A stretch of 64,000 nt of DNA. It comes from Ixodes scapularis. Lineage: Eukaryota; Arthropoda; Arachnida; Ixodida; Ixodidae. The position numbers and the translations under genes are program-made. The notes under the pieces are model-generated. The model was not told the origin of the DNA. It saw nothing but the letters and a program-made list of their open reading frames with translations, and searched no databases. Of the stretch, positions 23,022 through 34,204 are shown in pieces (within the stretch, counting starts at the first letter, position 1; each line of letters begins with the position of its first letter). The stretch covers positions 60,091,292 to 60,155,291 of the forward strand of contig NW_024609880.1 of assembly GCF_016920785.2 (NCBI RefSeq). The letters are read 5' to 3'.

Positions 23022-23449
23022 CACTCTCAAGAAAAAAGGGTGTCGAAAGGTGTATTCTTCCACCCTTTGTCCCATATAATACACCACAGAATTTCAATTC
23101 GACGTACAGTGCCCTACAGTCGAACAGAGGGCCCGAAATTTTACGAGGGGCTTGATAGCCGTGTGGTACAACATTTTAAATAGCTAAAGTATGTATCAAA
23201 GACCACATAAAGAAAACACTGAGTTTTTACAGTAGGGCCAATAAAACCCCGATTATTCTTTTTGTAGCCAGTAAAACGTACATTAGCTATTTTAATAAGT
23301 TGTACCACACGGCTATCAAGCCCCTCGTAAAATTTCGGGCCGTCCATTCGACTGTAGGGCGCTGTATGTCGAATTGAAGTTTGGGGGTGTATTATATGGG
23401 ACAAAGGGTGTAAGAATACACCTTTTGACACCCTTTTTTCTTGAGAGTG
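23022..23449. mobile_element. 428-bp MITE with ~165-bp terminal inverted repeats and TA target site
   Basis: The element begins CACTCTCAAGAAAAAAGGGT and ends with the reverse complement, flanked on both sides by TA (23020-23021 and 23450-23451). The arms match for about 165 bp with few differences, and the ~95-bp centre is unpaired. TA flanks and long arms suggest a non-autonomous Tc1/mariner-type element. The superfamily is inferred from the target site alone. Confidence 0.9.
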
Positions 23450-23459
23450 TATGCTCCGC

Positions 23460-25430
23460 ACTGGCTGATTGGTCTCGCTTTTGTTGTATAACCGCCTCGT
23501 TGCTGGCTAATCATACTCGCATGCTCCTGTATAACAACGCCATTTGCATAAAACTGTGTTTTCATTAAAACCCAACATCAGGAAGAATATTTGTAGGTAA
23601 TTGTTTTCTCTCCCTTTTCTGCAGAACATCTTCGGAAGACAAGCATTTTTTTAGTACTTCTTAATACAGATAATGCCGAGCTGAATGCACGTGGTTATTT
23701 CTGTGAGTCACAAAGGGTAGAAAGGTGTGCAGTTGGGAGAGTCAGCGAATGATAAAAATAAATAATTCAGCGCAAAAAGGACACAAAAACAATTGGAAGA
23801 CCATCTTTTTGTTTAGCGCAGGACAAAAACATTCGGCTAAGTTATGAAGGAAAGTTATGAACCGGTTTGGTCCGGTAGCAGCTTGCTGGAACTGATACCG
23901 GATCCGATATTTCCAGTGCACGATTGAAATCAGAAAACCAAACTAGATACGAATGTCAAACTATTGAACCCGAATTAAAGCGGAACACTGACTAATTTGA
24001 CACCCTGCTTTTCAACTCACAAAGTTAAGAAATTACGCCAAAATTATGTAGGAAAAGCTTTTACCTATCAGGAATAAAGTTTCCATGCTGAGCAACAGAG
24101 GTTAGTCAATCCGCGATTTCCTTTAGATTTTCTGAGGAACACTTCTGACCAACCTCTGCTGCGCCTTCATCGCGCGACGCAGCAGAGGCTGGTTGCACTA
24201 TCTCTCCACGGGGCGCGGTGCCACCGGTGCCGAGATGCGCTCCGATAATAAACCGAAACTTAAAAACCCGGCGAATTTGTGCGGTTTCTCAGAGAGCCGT
24301 AAAATGTTTCGCGTGCCTTCTATCATGATGCAATTTGTTGATTTAGTGTTTTTCGATGACGCTGAGCAGTTCTCTAATTATAACCATGCCCTGAAACACA
24401 ATATTAAAAAAAATTAATTACGCAAAAATAATTAACAATTTAATCATCCCGGACTTTAATAATTTTCCTAATTACGCCCCTGGCCCAGGATTAAAACGAC
24501 ACAAGCCTTTTTTTTTCATGCGATGAGTAGTTTTCGCAGGAGCGATTTGACCTGAAGCCGGGAACATATTTCCGAAAAAATGAACCCAAAATTGGAGAGA
24601 TATCGGAGGCTGCAAAAATCGTAGCTTGCGATTTTCGGAAGACGAACAATATGAGGTGGAATGCGCGGCGCGGAAATCGCAATGCACTGCGGTTTTCGTG
24701 CTCCGACTTCAGGTGGCTGTTCGGTAGTTTGGCGAAAAGGCGTCCCATATTTAGCGCCTCTTAAAAACTTCAGCCATTAAAGCCTCGTTGAACGCCACGC
24801 GAGCCTTTGTACCACCACCCTTTGAGACAGAGACTGAACTGGTTTCCTCCGAAGGTTGAGATGAGAACGCAGGGATGGCATACGATGTTGGCTGCGCTGC
24901 TTCTGAAGCTGCGTGAGCCGCCATGTTGCGAGCCGAACCTATCTTTTCGTTCCGTCCTGTTCCGGGCTTTCGCTCACCGAGCTCCTCGGCCCCGAATTCG
25001 GAGGCGCCGTGCGAAAATATCTGGCGCTGCAGATTTTTCGAGCCGCTCCCGATTTTCGCAAAAGGGGAGGAGCAAAGGACAAAAGGAGCCTAGCTGCCGT
25101 GCGGTTTTCGTGAGCGGTTTTCGCACAAAATTCGGCTTTTTTTCGCAAATGTGTTCAAGGCTTTAGTTCTCTTAAACACACCGTATAATATATATAGGTG
25201 ACGAGTGTACAGCTCGTGAGTGTTTATATACCCATAAGAAGTAATAAACTTCGAATTAGTAACTCCGACAGTATACGCATCTTTGACTTATTAACTTTTT
25301 CCGGTTCATTGTCTTTTATAATGACCTTACTTCACATATATATATATATTGTGAACGAAGAAGGGAGAAGATGATTATTGAATTTATTGCACTAAAGTTA
25401 GGGAAAGGGAAAGGGAAAGAGAGCTGGCGA
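23460..25430. other. No gene recognised; one hairpin
   Basis: An imperfect hairpin at 24148-24194 has CCAACCTCTGCTGCG mirrored by CGCAGCAGAGGCTGG. The GC-rich stretch 24.8-25.15 kb has several overlapping open frames on both strands without motifs. Confidence 0.55.
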
Positions 25431-26050
25431 AAAATTGGGCCAGCAGCGGGGATTGAACCCTCAACCTTCGCCTGTCCGGGGCGACGCCTTAGCAGATTAG
25501 ACATTTTTTTTTTTTTTTGCCGATTTCGCTTTTTTATTATTTATGTAAAACAAGGGTTGTTTACATGGTTAAAATACTTTTGGGCAAAGACAGCGCACGG
25601 TGTGGCCATTTAAACAACACTGGTTCGTGTACCCACTCACATTCATACAGTAGCTTCGAAGTTCCGCACTTATCTCCTCCGATTTTGAGGCGTTTTCGGC
25701 ATTTTAAAGCGCGGTTCCAATTAAGCCCAGCCAGCCATTTCGGGGTTTCCCACCTCAGGAATGAGGCTACTCGCAATCGTGAAACCTTCTTCAAAGTGAC
25801 GCCATGTTGGATTTCCTCCTTCGAGAACCAGAAGGTGATCCCTGCGGGACTTCCATATTGCGTGCAGTCCAAGCAGTGCCAATACCTCCAAACATTTGCT
25901 GTCAGGGCCTGTGCCAAACTCAAGGAGCTTCGCGCTGCGCCAATCCATGTACAATTCAACCTGTAATCTACAGGGTAGTTCCGCTCAGAATAACTCTGCA
26001 GCCTTAACCGATTAGACCATTCCGGCCACTGTTTCGGCGCACTCAATTTC
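25430..26050 (-). repeat. tRNA-related SINE-like sequences, minus strand
   Basis: On the minus strand, a tRNA-like head at about 26020-25945 has an A-box-like TGGTCTAATCGGTTAAGGC and a weak B box. It is followed by a ~400-bp body and an A-rich end at about 25520. Directly beyond lies a second tRNA-like piece (about 25505-25430) with a good B box, GGGTTCAATCCCC. Both are probably SINE remnants. Open frames across this stretch are likely chance. Confidence 0.4.
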
Positions 26051-26120
26051 TGACCAGCTTCCTCTGTACTGTTTAGTTTCGAATTCGCTTAACTTGGTAG
26101 ATGACAACCGTTGCTGATTT

Positions 26121-26123
<3 letters not shown>

Positions 26124-26151
<28 letters not shown>

Positions 26152-26152
26152 T
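26124..26152. repeat. (TA)n microsatellite at duplication boundary
   Basis: About 14 TA units. Homology between the gene C and gene D loci starts immediately after this tract, and immediately after an equivalent AT-rich repeat at 58060-58137. Confidence 0.85.
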
Positions 26153-26429
26153 CCTGTCTCAAATACTCTTGCACCATGTATATAAATAAAAAACCTCAGG
26201 AGCTGCGCTCTAATTTCGCATTACACAGACGCTTAGACGTCTGTAAGTTTTTGTTGGCGTTTTCCTGGTGCTAGTATTTAAATTCTACAAGTATAATCAA
26301 CTGAAATAAGGCAATGCTTTCAAATGCAAATTCTGATTTCATATATTTGTGCGAATATATCAAAATAATTTTGAAATATGGTTTCTAATATTGTTACAAA
26401 AAACCTGTTTCATATTTTCCTCCCTAGGC

Positions 26430-26542
26430 ACTCAGGTCTCGTAGATGCAGATGGTGATGATATCCTAGCATTCCTACTGTGATGGGCTGACGAGATTGAC
26501 GACAGCTCCGCGTTTCTGGAATGCAGAGGGCCAGTATATAAA
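26430..26542 (+). promoter_or_regulatory. Conserved proximal promoter of cuticle gene C
   Basis: About 110 bp are nearly identical to 58414-58528 upstream of gene D, ending in TATATAAA (26535-26542). An initiator-like TACAGCATCACTT follows about 30 bp later. The conserved block includes CACTCAGGTCTCGTAGAT and GATGATATCCTAGCATTCC, in which unknown regulators may bind. Confidence 0.7.
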
Positions 26543-26602
26543 GCAACTCCGGTGAACGGTACAGCATCACTTCTACTTCACAGCAGAGGAGTACTCTTCA
26601 CC

Positions 26603-29600
26603 ATGTTCTCCAAGGTACTGTAGTCCAAACTAAGCATGAAATGAACATAGCCTGGTTGGATTAATATAAAACACGAATCTGTTGGAAAGTGTGCGAATGT
26701 CAACGCGTTTTTTTACTCGGAGACGAATCCTTCAAGGTCTTAAAGTAACTATTAATATAATTGCCGAAAGTAGCGGCTTATTTCGTCCTACGCCAACATA
26801 TAGGTTTCTCACGGTGCAATATTGACAAGCTCTGCATCAGCAAAATTGACGCTAACGTTCATCAATCACGCAATGTCTACCAATTCTAAGTGATCTGTAT
26901 TGTTATGTTTGGCACAGGTTCTTGTGTGCTGTCTCTTCGCCTACGTGGCTTGCGGAGTAGTCGTCGACAATGTAAGTGGAACATGTTTTTGAAGATTTCT
27001 TGAAAGAGTATTTCAGTTAGTTGGTGAAAACGGTTACAGTTTAATTCTGGGTGGTGATTTTAATATAGATATGAGTTGTGCTACCGCTTGTCAAGTTGAG
27101 TTTTCTTCTTTGTTTCAATCTTACGGTTTTTCTAATGTGATCACGCATCCTACTCGAGTGACGTCACGCAGTGAAACGGTTCTTGACTTATTTATTACAA
27201 ACATACCTCTGACCCGGATTACCGCGGGTGTTGTGTGCTCTGATGTCAGTGATCATTTTCCAATTTATATTTTTTCTGATTTCTAAAACCTAGAAAAACC
27301 GTGTCATAATAGTGAATTTTTTTCTCCGGTTGTTAACGCGGAAACGCTAGGTATGTTTAGACACCGTGTGGAGTCTCAAAACTGGGATGGGATACTCTCA
27401 ATGGATTCGGCCGACGAAGCGTATGATTGGTTTATTAATACATTTTGTCTATTATATAAAGAATGTTTTAAACTTCGAAACATAACGCCACACAAAAAGT
27501 CTAGAAAACCTTGGATTACCAGAGATATACTAAAAATGATAACAAATAAAAACAAGCTTTATGAGCGTTTCGTGCGGACGAAAGACCTGGATGTGCTTAA
27601 AATGTTTAAAAAGTGTCGGAATGAAGTAACTAGTATGTTAAGAAAAGCAAAAAGTGCATATTACTATAAAATGTTTTATAATGAAAATAGAAGTGACGTT
27701 ATCTGGAAAAAAGTTAATAATATCCTAAATCGTAACGGTAAAGCAAACGCTATCAAAGAACTTGTAATAAATGGTAAAACTTTCAGTGGAGTAGAGTTAG
27801 CAAATAAATTTAATGACTATCTTACGAATCTATTTTCCCCTGTTCAGTTACAAAGTGGTGATGTTTGTTTAACTGAACGCATAGCAGAAAACTGCTTCTT
27901 ATTTCCTACTGATGAGTATGAAGTACGTTCGGTGTTTTTAAACCTCAAAAACAGTAAATGTGTTGATTTTAATGGTATACACGTGCAGCCGGTAAAATAT
28001 GTCATTGACATCATTACGCCGTACCTCACACATATTTTTAATTTGTCGCTCTCGACTGGCGTTTTTCCAAAGGGTATGCAGATTGCGAAGGTGTCTGTTT
28101 TATATAAGTCTGGGGATAGAAATGACATGTCCAATTACAGACCAATTTCAGTCTTACCCGTTTTTTCTAAGGGCTTAGAGAAGATTATACACGCTAGACT
28201 TAACAACTTTTGTGAAAAAATGTGATATTTACTGATTTTCAATATGGCTTTCGGAAAGGTCGCTCTACTGAACTAGCTCTTCTACAGCAAAAAGAAATTA
28301 TTCTAAATAATATAGAAAACAAACTCTTAACGTTGGGGATATTTATCGATTTTTCAAAAGCTTTCGACCGGATAAATCATAAAATTCTATTTAAAAAATT
28401 AAATTTTTATGGCATTCGAGGGCATTCTCTTGTTTTAATTGAAAGTTACTTACGCGGTCGGATGCAAACAGTTGAAATTAATGGTTTTTCTTCTATGCTA
28501 AAAGCAGTCGGAACAGGGGTACCTCAAGATAGTGTCTTGGGGCCACTGCTTTTTAATTCATTTATAAATGATGTAGTCGCTATTGCAAGTAACGCCTCAT
28601 TTGTCATGTATGCCGACGATACTAGAATATTTTTTTCAGGGAACAATATTGATATAATGATAGCCGATGCAAACACATGTCTGCGAAAGCTTAGTTCATG
28701 GACTGTCTCAAATTCCCTAAAAATAAATGAAACCAAAACAAAAGCCGTTATCTTTAAATCAAAAGGTAGAGTGTGCAATCCTAATGTAAAGTTAATGTTG
28801 AGTTCTTCGGAAATTGAATTTGCAAGCACTGTTAAAACTTTAGGCATAATTTTTCATGAACATATGTTATGGGACTCCTATATTCAAAATCTTACACTTA
28901 AGCTTTCAAATATCGTAGGAATTCTATATAAGCATCGCCATACATTACCATCTAGTATTGAACTCTTAATTTATAATGCATTGTTCAATTCTCGTATATC
29001 CTACTGTAACCTGGTGTGGGCAACCACGACCAGTACAAACCTTAATACATTTCTTTTATTGCACAAGAGAGCAATTCGAGTCGTAGCCAATGCTTCGTAT
29101 TACGCACACTGATCCACATTTCTGTAAGCATAAAGTAATAAAAATACAAGAATATTACAAATATAAGCTTACGACAGTATACGCGGCATCCCTTCAGTAT
29201 TTTAACCACCCATTACTGCGGTTTTCTAGATTAAGTGTTAAAAATACGGTATACGGAGTACGTAGCGCCGGGTCCCTGAGAGTACCTCGTCCTAGAACAA
29301 ATTATGGGCTTCAAATGTTACAGCATACATTGCCAACATTACTGAACCTTTTAAGAGACCACAATGTCTGTCTTGATGCACTAAATAAGAAAACAATACG
29401 CACAATATTCACTTCTAACTTTTAAACTTTTTTCTCCTGCATAGAACTGCCTGTTTTGTTTTTTTGCCTTTAAATGTTTCTGTTGACGTTTCCTGTCTGC
29501 CGATCTGCCGATACGGGGCAGGGGCTTTGTCAAGCTGCACATTTTGCAGCTTTTTTCCCTGTCTCCGTCACCCATGTGTAAAAATGGGAGTAAATAAATG

Positions 29601-30982
29601 AATTGAATTGAATGTTACTACTTTACAGCATACTGTTAATATGGTGAATATTTAAAATCTGTGAAGAAATCTAATTAATTCAACTTCCTCTGGTACATGT
29701 TTCGTTATATAAGACGAAGATATGCATTGCGGCATCGGAGGCCATCAGAAACTTTTAAGATACAGTTCTGAATTTTCTGTTAACCAGTGCCACTTCGCTC
29801 ACCTGTACGATGCTCAATATATATTTACTGGCATTAAAAACTTAAGTAAATTATTAAGACTCAAATGAAGAGTTGATTTGGCAATGATACATCAAGCTCT
29901 AAACCTCTGTCTATTGCAGGAAACAAAGGGTTAACTTCTGAATGTTCTTTCCCGAATACATCTTTGAAAACGGCATTCATCTACTTTGCAGTGTAATGTC
30001 AGGAAGGTTTCCGATTTATATGTAAAACTAAGAAAAAAACCGAGAAAAAAAAAAGAAGGAAAGGTGGGATAGCGCTGGAAAGAAAACACGCCCCAAATAT
30101 GTTGGCCCCCCTTGACGAGTCAACGAAAGGTAATCGGTACAATTGAGAAATTCTCTCGTATATAATTAAATGCATGAGTCGGTGTGGTCATATAGTTCCC
30201 GATTTAAACGCGAAGACAGGCTTCTTCAAGTCGAACAATGTAGAGCAACTGACGTCGCTCTAGGCAGTACGAATTACAGTGAAACATAAAAAATGCAGTG
30301 CGAGTACTATACTCATATCTTGTTTTTGTTGTGACTCCTGTAACAATAACTCCTATAATGAAGTTTCGGCCCCACACAAGAAACTATTATTACATTATTT
30401 AACATAAAAAACCTAACTATAGAAATATTTCCTTCTTCCAAGGTGCACGTACCCCAGCCATACAGCTTCGGCTACGACAACGTCGATGAGTTCGGCACCC
30501 GCATGACCCGCCAGGAGACTGGTGATGAGTTCAACAACAAGGTCGGTTCCTACGGCTACGTGGACGCTCACGGCATCGCGCGTACCGTGAACTACGTTGC
30601 CGATGCGCTCGGTTTCCGGGCTACTGTTGAGACCAACGAGCCAGGCACCAAGACTTCCGTCCCAGCCGACGCACCAACTTACTCCTCGTCCGTCGAGGTG
30701 GCCGCTCCAGTTGTGGTGAAGGCTGTTCACCCAGCTCCAGTTGTCGTGAAGGCTGTTCATCCAGCGCCAGTTCTTGTCAAGGCTGTTCACCCAGCTCCAG
30801 TTGTCGTGAACGCTGTTCATCCAGCGCCAGCTGTTGTCAAAGCTGTTCACCCAGCCCCAGTTGTTGTCAAGGCTGTCCACGCCGCCCCAGCCGTCTACAC
30901 CCACAGAGTCGCCCCTCTGACCTACAGCACCGTGGCTCGGGCTCCTCTCGGCTACGCTCTTGGCCACACCACCATCGTTTAA
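26603..30982 (+). CDS. Cuticle protein C (RR / chitin_bind_4), 3 exons
   Basis: Secreted chitin-binding cuticle protein of about 201 residues. Exon 1 is 26603-26614 (MFSK), exon 2 is 26918-26971 (signal core VLVCCLFAYVACG), and exon 3 is 30443-30982. All phase 0, GT-AG. The RR domain runs from PQPYSFGYDNVDEFG through TRMTRQETGDEFNNK and GSYGYVDAHG to VNYVADALGF. It is followed by six tandem decapeptides of type APVVVKAVHP and a C-terminal segment ending GHTTIV. Intron 2 is 3.47 kb because a 2.6-kb LINE sits in it; without the insertion it would be about 0.85 kb, as in gene D (830 bp). AATAAA at 31022. The coding sequence is intact. Effects of the LINE on splicing are unknown. Confidence 0.92.
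26988..29611 (+). mobile_element. 5'-truncated LINE inside intron 2 of cuticle gene C
   Basis: Absent from the paralogous intron of gene D. ATGTT at 26983-26987 and 29612-29616 is the likely 5-bp target duplication. The 3' end carries a short GAATT repeat tail rather than a long poly-A. Coding parts: the end of an APE-type endonuclease (GGDFNID near 27045-27070, then LDLFITN and SDHFPI near 27250-27262), then reverse transcriptase with YADD at about 28608-28619. It is on the same strand as the host gene. Breaks: TAA at 27284-27286, a frameshift in an A run at 28215-28222, and a frameshift near 29108. A dead copy, and relatively young since it postdates the C/D duplication. Confidence 0.9.
27353..29425 (+). 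pseudogene. Reverse transcriptase region of the intronic LINE
   Basis: Three overlapping frames (27353-28225, 28222-29112, 29090-29425) together cover the linker, RT fingers/palm and C-terminal region of a CR1/Jockey-like ORF2. Landmarks: SNYRPISVLP (about 28132), TDFQYGFRKGRST (about 28230), FIDFSKAFDRINH (about 28340), GTGVPQDSVLGPLLF (about 28510), YADDTRIFF (28608). The PQGS motif reads PQDS, a further sign of decay. Frames are separated by single-base shifts. Confidence 0.9.
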
Positions 30983-31021
30983 GTAACGAAGATTGAAATC
31001 AGAAATGCCAACGAGCGTAAA

Positions 31022-31027
31022 AATAAA
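31022..31027 (+). terminator. Polyadenylation signal of gene C
   Basis: AATAAA 40 bp after the stop codon of cuticle gene C, conserved in position in gene D (60387). Confidence 0.8.
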
Positions 31028-31049
31028 ATTTATTTCTTGATACAAAATA

Positions 31050-31800
31050 TAACTACGTGAGTACTACCTGACCAAAGTAGTGACTAACTGTGACAGACGT
31101 TCTCCAGCTAGTGTCTCGAGCCAAATTGACACTACTCAAGACGTTTCGAACGGGTGTCATATTAAAGACATAAGTATGTCGAACGACAAAAAAAAAAAAA
31201 AAAAAAAAAAAAAAGTTCAAGCAACGAATATTTTGCATTGTGAAGGTGCTCCATTGAGTATGGGATAGGAAACTCAGTCCAGATATCTGGAGGTTTTGTA
31301 GGCTAAAAATATACAGAATGCTTCATGTAAAAGTGACAATACTTTAATGAAACGGAACTTGAAATAGAGATACGATTCCTTCAGGATTACATTGCCCAGA
31401 GAAAGAGGGTTTAGGAACACAGTGGCAAAGTCCACATTTATTACTTAATTAAAAATCAACTAGTTACTTTTTGTAGTCTCTTAATTTAGCTAGCATGTTT
31501 CAATTAAAGATTTTTCGCCCGTCGCTTACTGAGGCTAAAACAATTGCGATATTTAAAAAAAAAAATAAGATTACACTTCGAGTGATTGCCTCTAGGACCA
31601 AGTGTATGCCAGCGAGCCGGCAAGTTCCAATGACTTAAAACAGAGGACTGTCACTGCTTGCACAAGTGTTTCATAAGAAATGCTCCAAAAAGCAGAGTCT
31701 GGCTTGAAAGATGGATTATCAATATACATATCACATTAGAAGGCAAGCACTCTGAACGTCTCCTTTAAAGCGATTGCTGCATTCAGTAAAGTCAATGCCT
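31050..31800. other. Non-coding downstream region conserved with gene D locus
   Basis: Matches 60400-61150 along its length, with a poly-A run of about 25 at 31190-31214. It contains only the right half of a hairpin that is complete downstream of gene D (60582-60720). Confidence 0.75.
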
Positions 31801-34200
31801 GAACAAGCTAATGCAAGCAAAGAAAGGAGCCGGACGAAGATTAAGTTGGGAACAAACGGCATCTCACTGGAATATTCAAATGCCTCTTGAATTCCCACTT
31901 AAGCGAATAAATGCGGCGAGGGAGGAACTATAAGAAATAGTAAGGGATGGGAAGGGTCGCTGCCTTCCTTTTTATTTAGACGACACTTCGAAGAGGGTGG
32001 CGCTCGAGATGTTAGTGATGTCTCGGGGAGCAGACTTGAGCGCGGTATTCTTGAGCGTAAAGCCTTGAAACGTGTCGCCACCCGATGGATCTGAGGTTCC
32101 TTCAAACTTAAAAAGGAAATGGTCCCTAAATCCTTCCCTCAAAAGAGGAACTCTCTTGTAACTTATGTTCTTTAAGAAAGGAAAAACATTCGTCCTGCAA
32201 TCAAAGCAGCAAATTCCTCCGAGCTTGCATCTCATTATGGCGGCTCCGAATCAAGTAAATCCAGCTTAATAAGGCGTAACGAGGACGCTACGTCTATTGT
32301 ACGGGGCGGGAGAAGCAGCAAATAAAATCGTAATCCGCGAATTTTTTTTTTTTTTTCTGGCGAGACTGCCGACGAGCTTATCAGCTGCGCAAACGTGACC
32401 CTAGCAGCATTGCGAAAATGGCCCTCAAATAACGCGGTAAAGATCAATGCGAGTAAAACGAATTCGATCATCTTTCGGCATAAAAACAGAAATGTTTTTA
32501 CAACCTAGGTCCTTTTCCTAAATACAAAGTATATAAATATTGTAGATTATTTTAAGAGTTTAGGTGTAATTTTTAATCAATACTTATCTTGGGATAATCA
32601 TGTAAATGATTTACGCCCTAGTTTGTCAATTCTACCGAGAAATGTTAAGTTTTTTGTATACCAGACTTTATTTCTTTATCACCTGAAGTATTGTTTTCTA
32701 GTTTGGGGCACAACCACCAGCACAAATCTAAAAGAAAATATACTCCTACTGCAAATAAAAAAAAAAAAATAGGTGCGTCTCATTGACAACGCTTCTTACG
32801 ACTCTAGCACCCAGAGACTGTTCATAAAAAATAGTAAACTTGCTGTTCACAACATGTACAAGCATAGAATCAGGAATAAGTTTCAAGTTAGAAAATAAAA
32901 TAAATGGGGATAGTTTAGTAAACCTTGTCGAGCTAAAAGAACATGCAACTTCCTACCCAACTCGGTCAGCGGAACATTGCACTGTGCCACAGTTTCATAT
33001 CAACTATTCATTGCAATCACTCAAATACACGCTTCCTGCTATATTAAACACCCTAATACACAATAACGTTGATAATATTTCTATTGCAATTCAGGAATTA
33101 CGAAGTGAACTAACGGGGGCCGAAAACGAATGACTCGGTTTATGATACCAGTTCGATTTTTGTATAGTATTTTGTTATGTCGGTTTTCTCAGTGTTGTTC
33201 GTTGTTGCTTTGTTTTAACTTCTGTAAATGCCACTAGAAGAGAGCAAGGGGCTCCGTCAAGCTGTTCTCACAGCTTTTTCCCTTGTTTCCTCCATTTATG
33301 TATCGAAAGGGAAAAGGAAGTTCCTTAATAATAATAATAATAATAACTCTATATTTCCGATGCCGGCTTCCCCCCGCAGGTAAAAACACTTGCGTTTCGA
33401 AAGCAGTCACTCAACCTTCTAATTGCCGGCACTGTGATGTTAAACGGAGAAAACCGATACCCAGTTACTTCGCACACTTTACGTCTTACCATTGCTATTC
33501 ATCGAGCGACGATTCCTTCGTCAACCGCACATCACGGAGGAGTGGTAAACCATTCGCGAAACAAAAACCGCTCTCAAAAAGAGCAAATTCGAAGCAGCCT
33601 ACTTAGCTTATTGTTGCACGGTAACTGGAAATTATGGCAGAGCGTGGAAGAAGGTTAAATCGGAAGCGAACAAAAATCAGGGTCAAGCAGAGTAATTGCA
33701 AGTAGCTAGGCTAGGTGGTGCTAGTTACCGCTCAATTCATGTTAAACAAAAACATTTTATTTGCTCACGCAACCATTACGCTTCGGGCCCTTCAGGTACC
33801 TTTATTATACACACGTGTAAATACATTACGCATACCACTACCATCAGCTCAACATATACGTTGAGCGTATTTACATAGACGGCACATCTTAGCCCAGTGT
33901 ACGTAGCGCTGCTGGCGCTGCTCGGGAATTTCGCGGTTTCTAGCGGCTTCGCTTGCTTGTTTGATAAAATGAGTACTAAAAACGTGAAATCAACCGAAAT
34001 GCTCTGCACATTTGGACTGGGAGACGGAATTATAGGCGGCCTTGACTCCTGCTGAAGCTCAAACAACAGACCAACATTTATTCAACAGGCACGCGACCTG
34101 TTCGAAAAACGAAACCGAAAGAAGATGAGGCGGGAGGGCGGAACCATTCTCCCGTCTGTCTGGAGAAGGAAAAAAAAAAACAAAAAACATATCGTTCCTT
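31800..34200 (+). repeat. Segmental-duplication block, copy 1
   Basis: Non-coding sequence homologous to 45040-46500 (copy 2) and 61200-62405 (copy 3). Shared landmarks include GCATCTCATTATGGCGGC (32227), GACGCTACGTCTATTGTACG (32282) and TTTGGACTGGGAGACGGAAT (34011). The LINE fragment at 32341-33346 interrupts this copy only. No conserved open frame is shared by all three copies. Confidence 0.85.
32341..33346 (+). pseudogene. LINE 3' fragment inserted in duplication copy 1
   Basis: A frame at about 32390-32500 reads VTLAALRKWPSNNAVKINAS followed by KTNSIIF, the post-YADD region of a non-LTR reverse transcriptase. Later pieces read SLGVIFNQYLSWDNHVND (about 32560) and LVWGTTTSTNL (about 32700). 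It ends in a (TAA/ATA)n tail at 33327-33346. Copy 3 of the surrounding sequence lacks it. Related in type to the intronic LINE but a different copy or family. Frameshifted several times. Confidence 0.82.
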
Positions 34201-34204
34201 CCTT

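Noticed and set aside
25517..26046. 149- and 161-codon frames on opposite strands
   Set aside because: They overlap each other and a tRNA-headed SINE-like sequence; no domain recognised on either strand.
30413..31045. 210-codon minus-strand open frame rich in NNWGWVNSLD repeats
   Set aside because: It is the antisense shadow of the decapeptide array in cuticle gene C exon 3; the plus strand has splice sites, the RR domain and paralogues.
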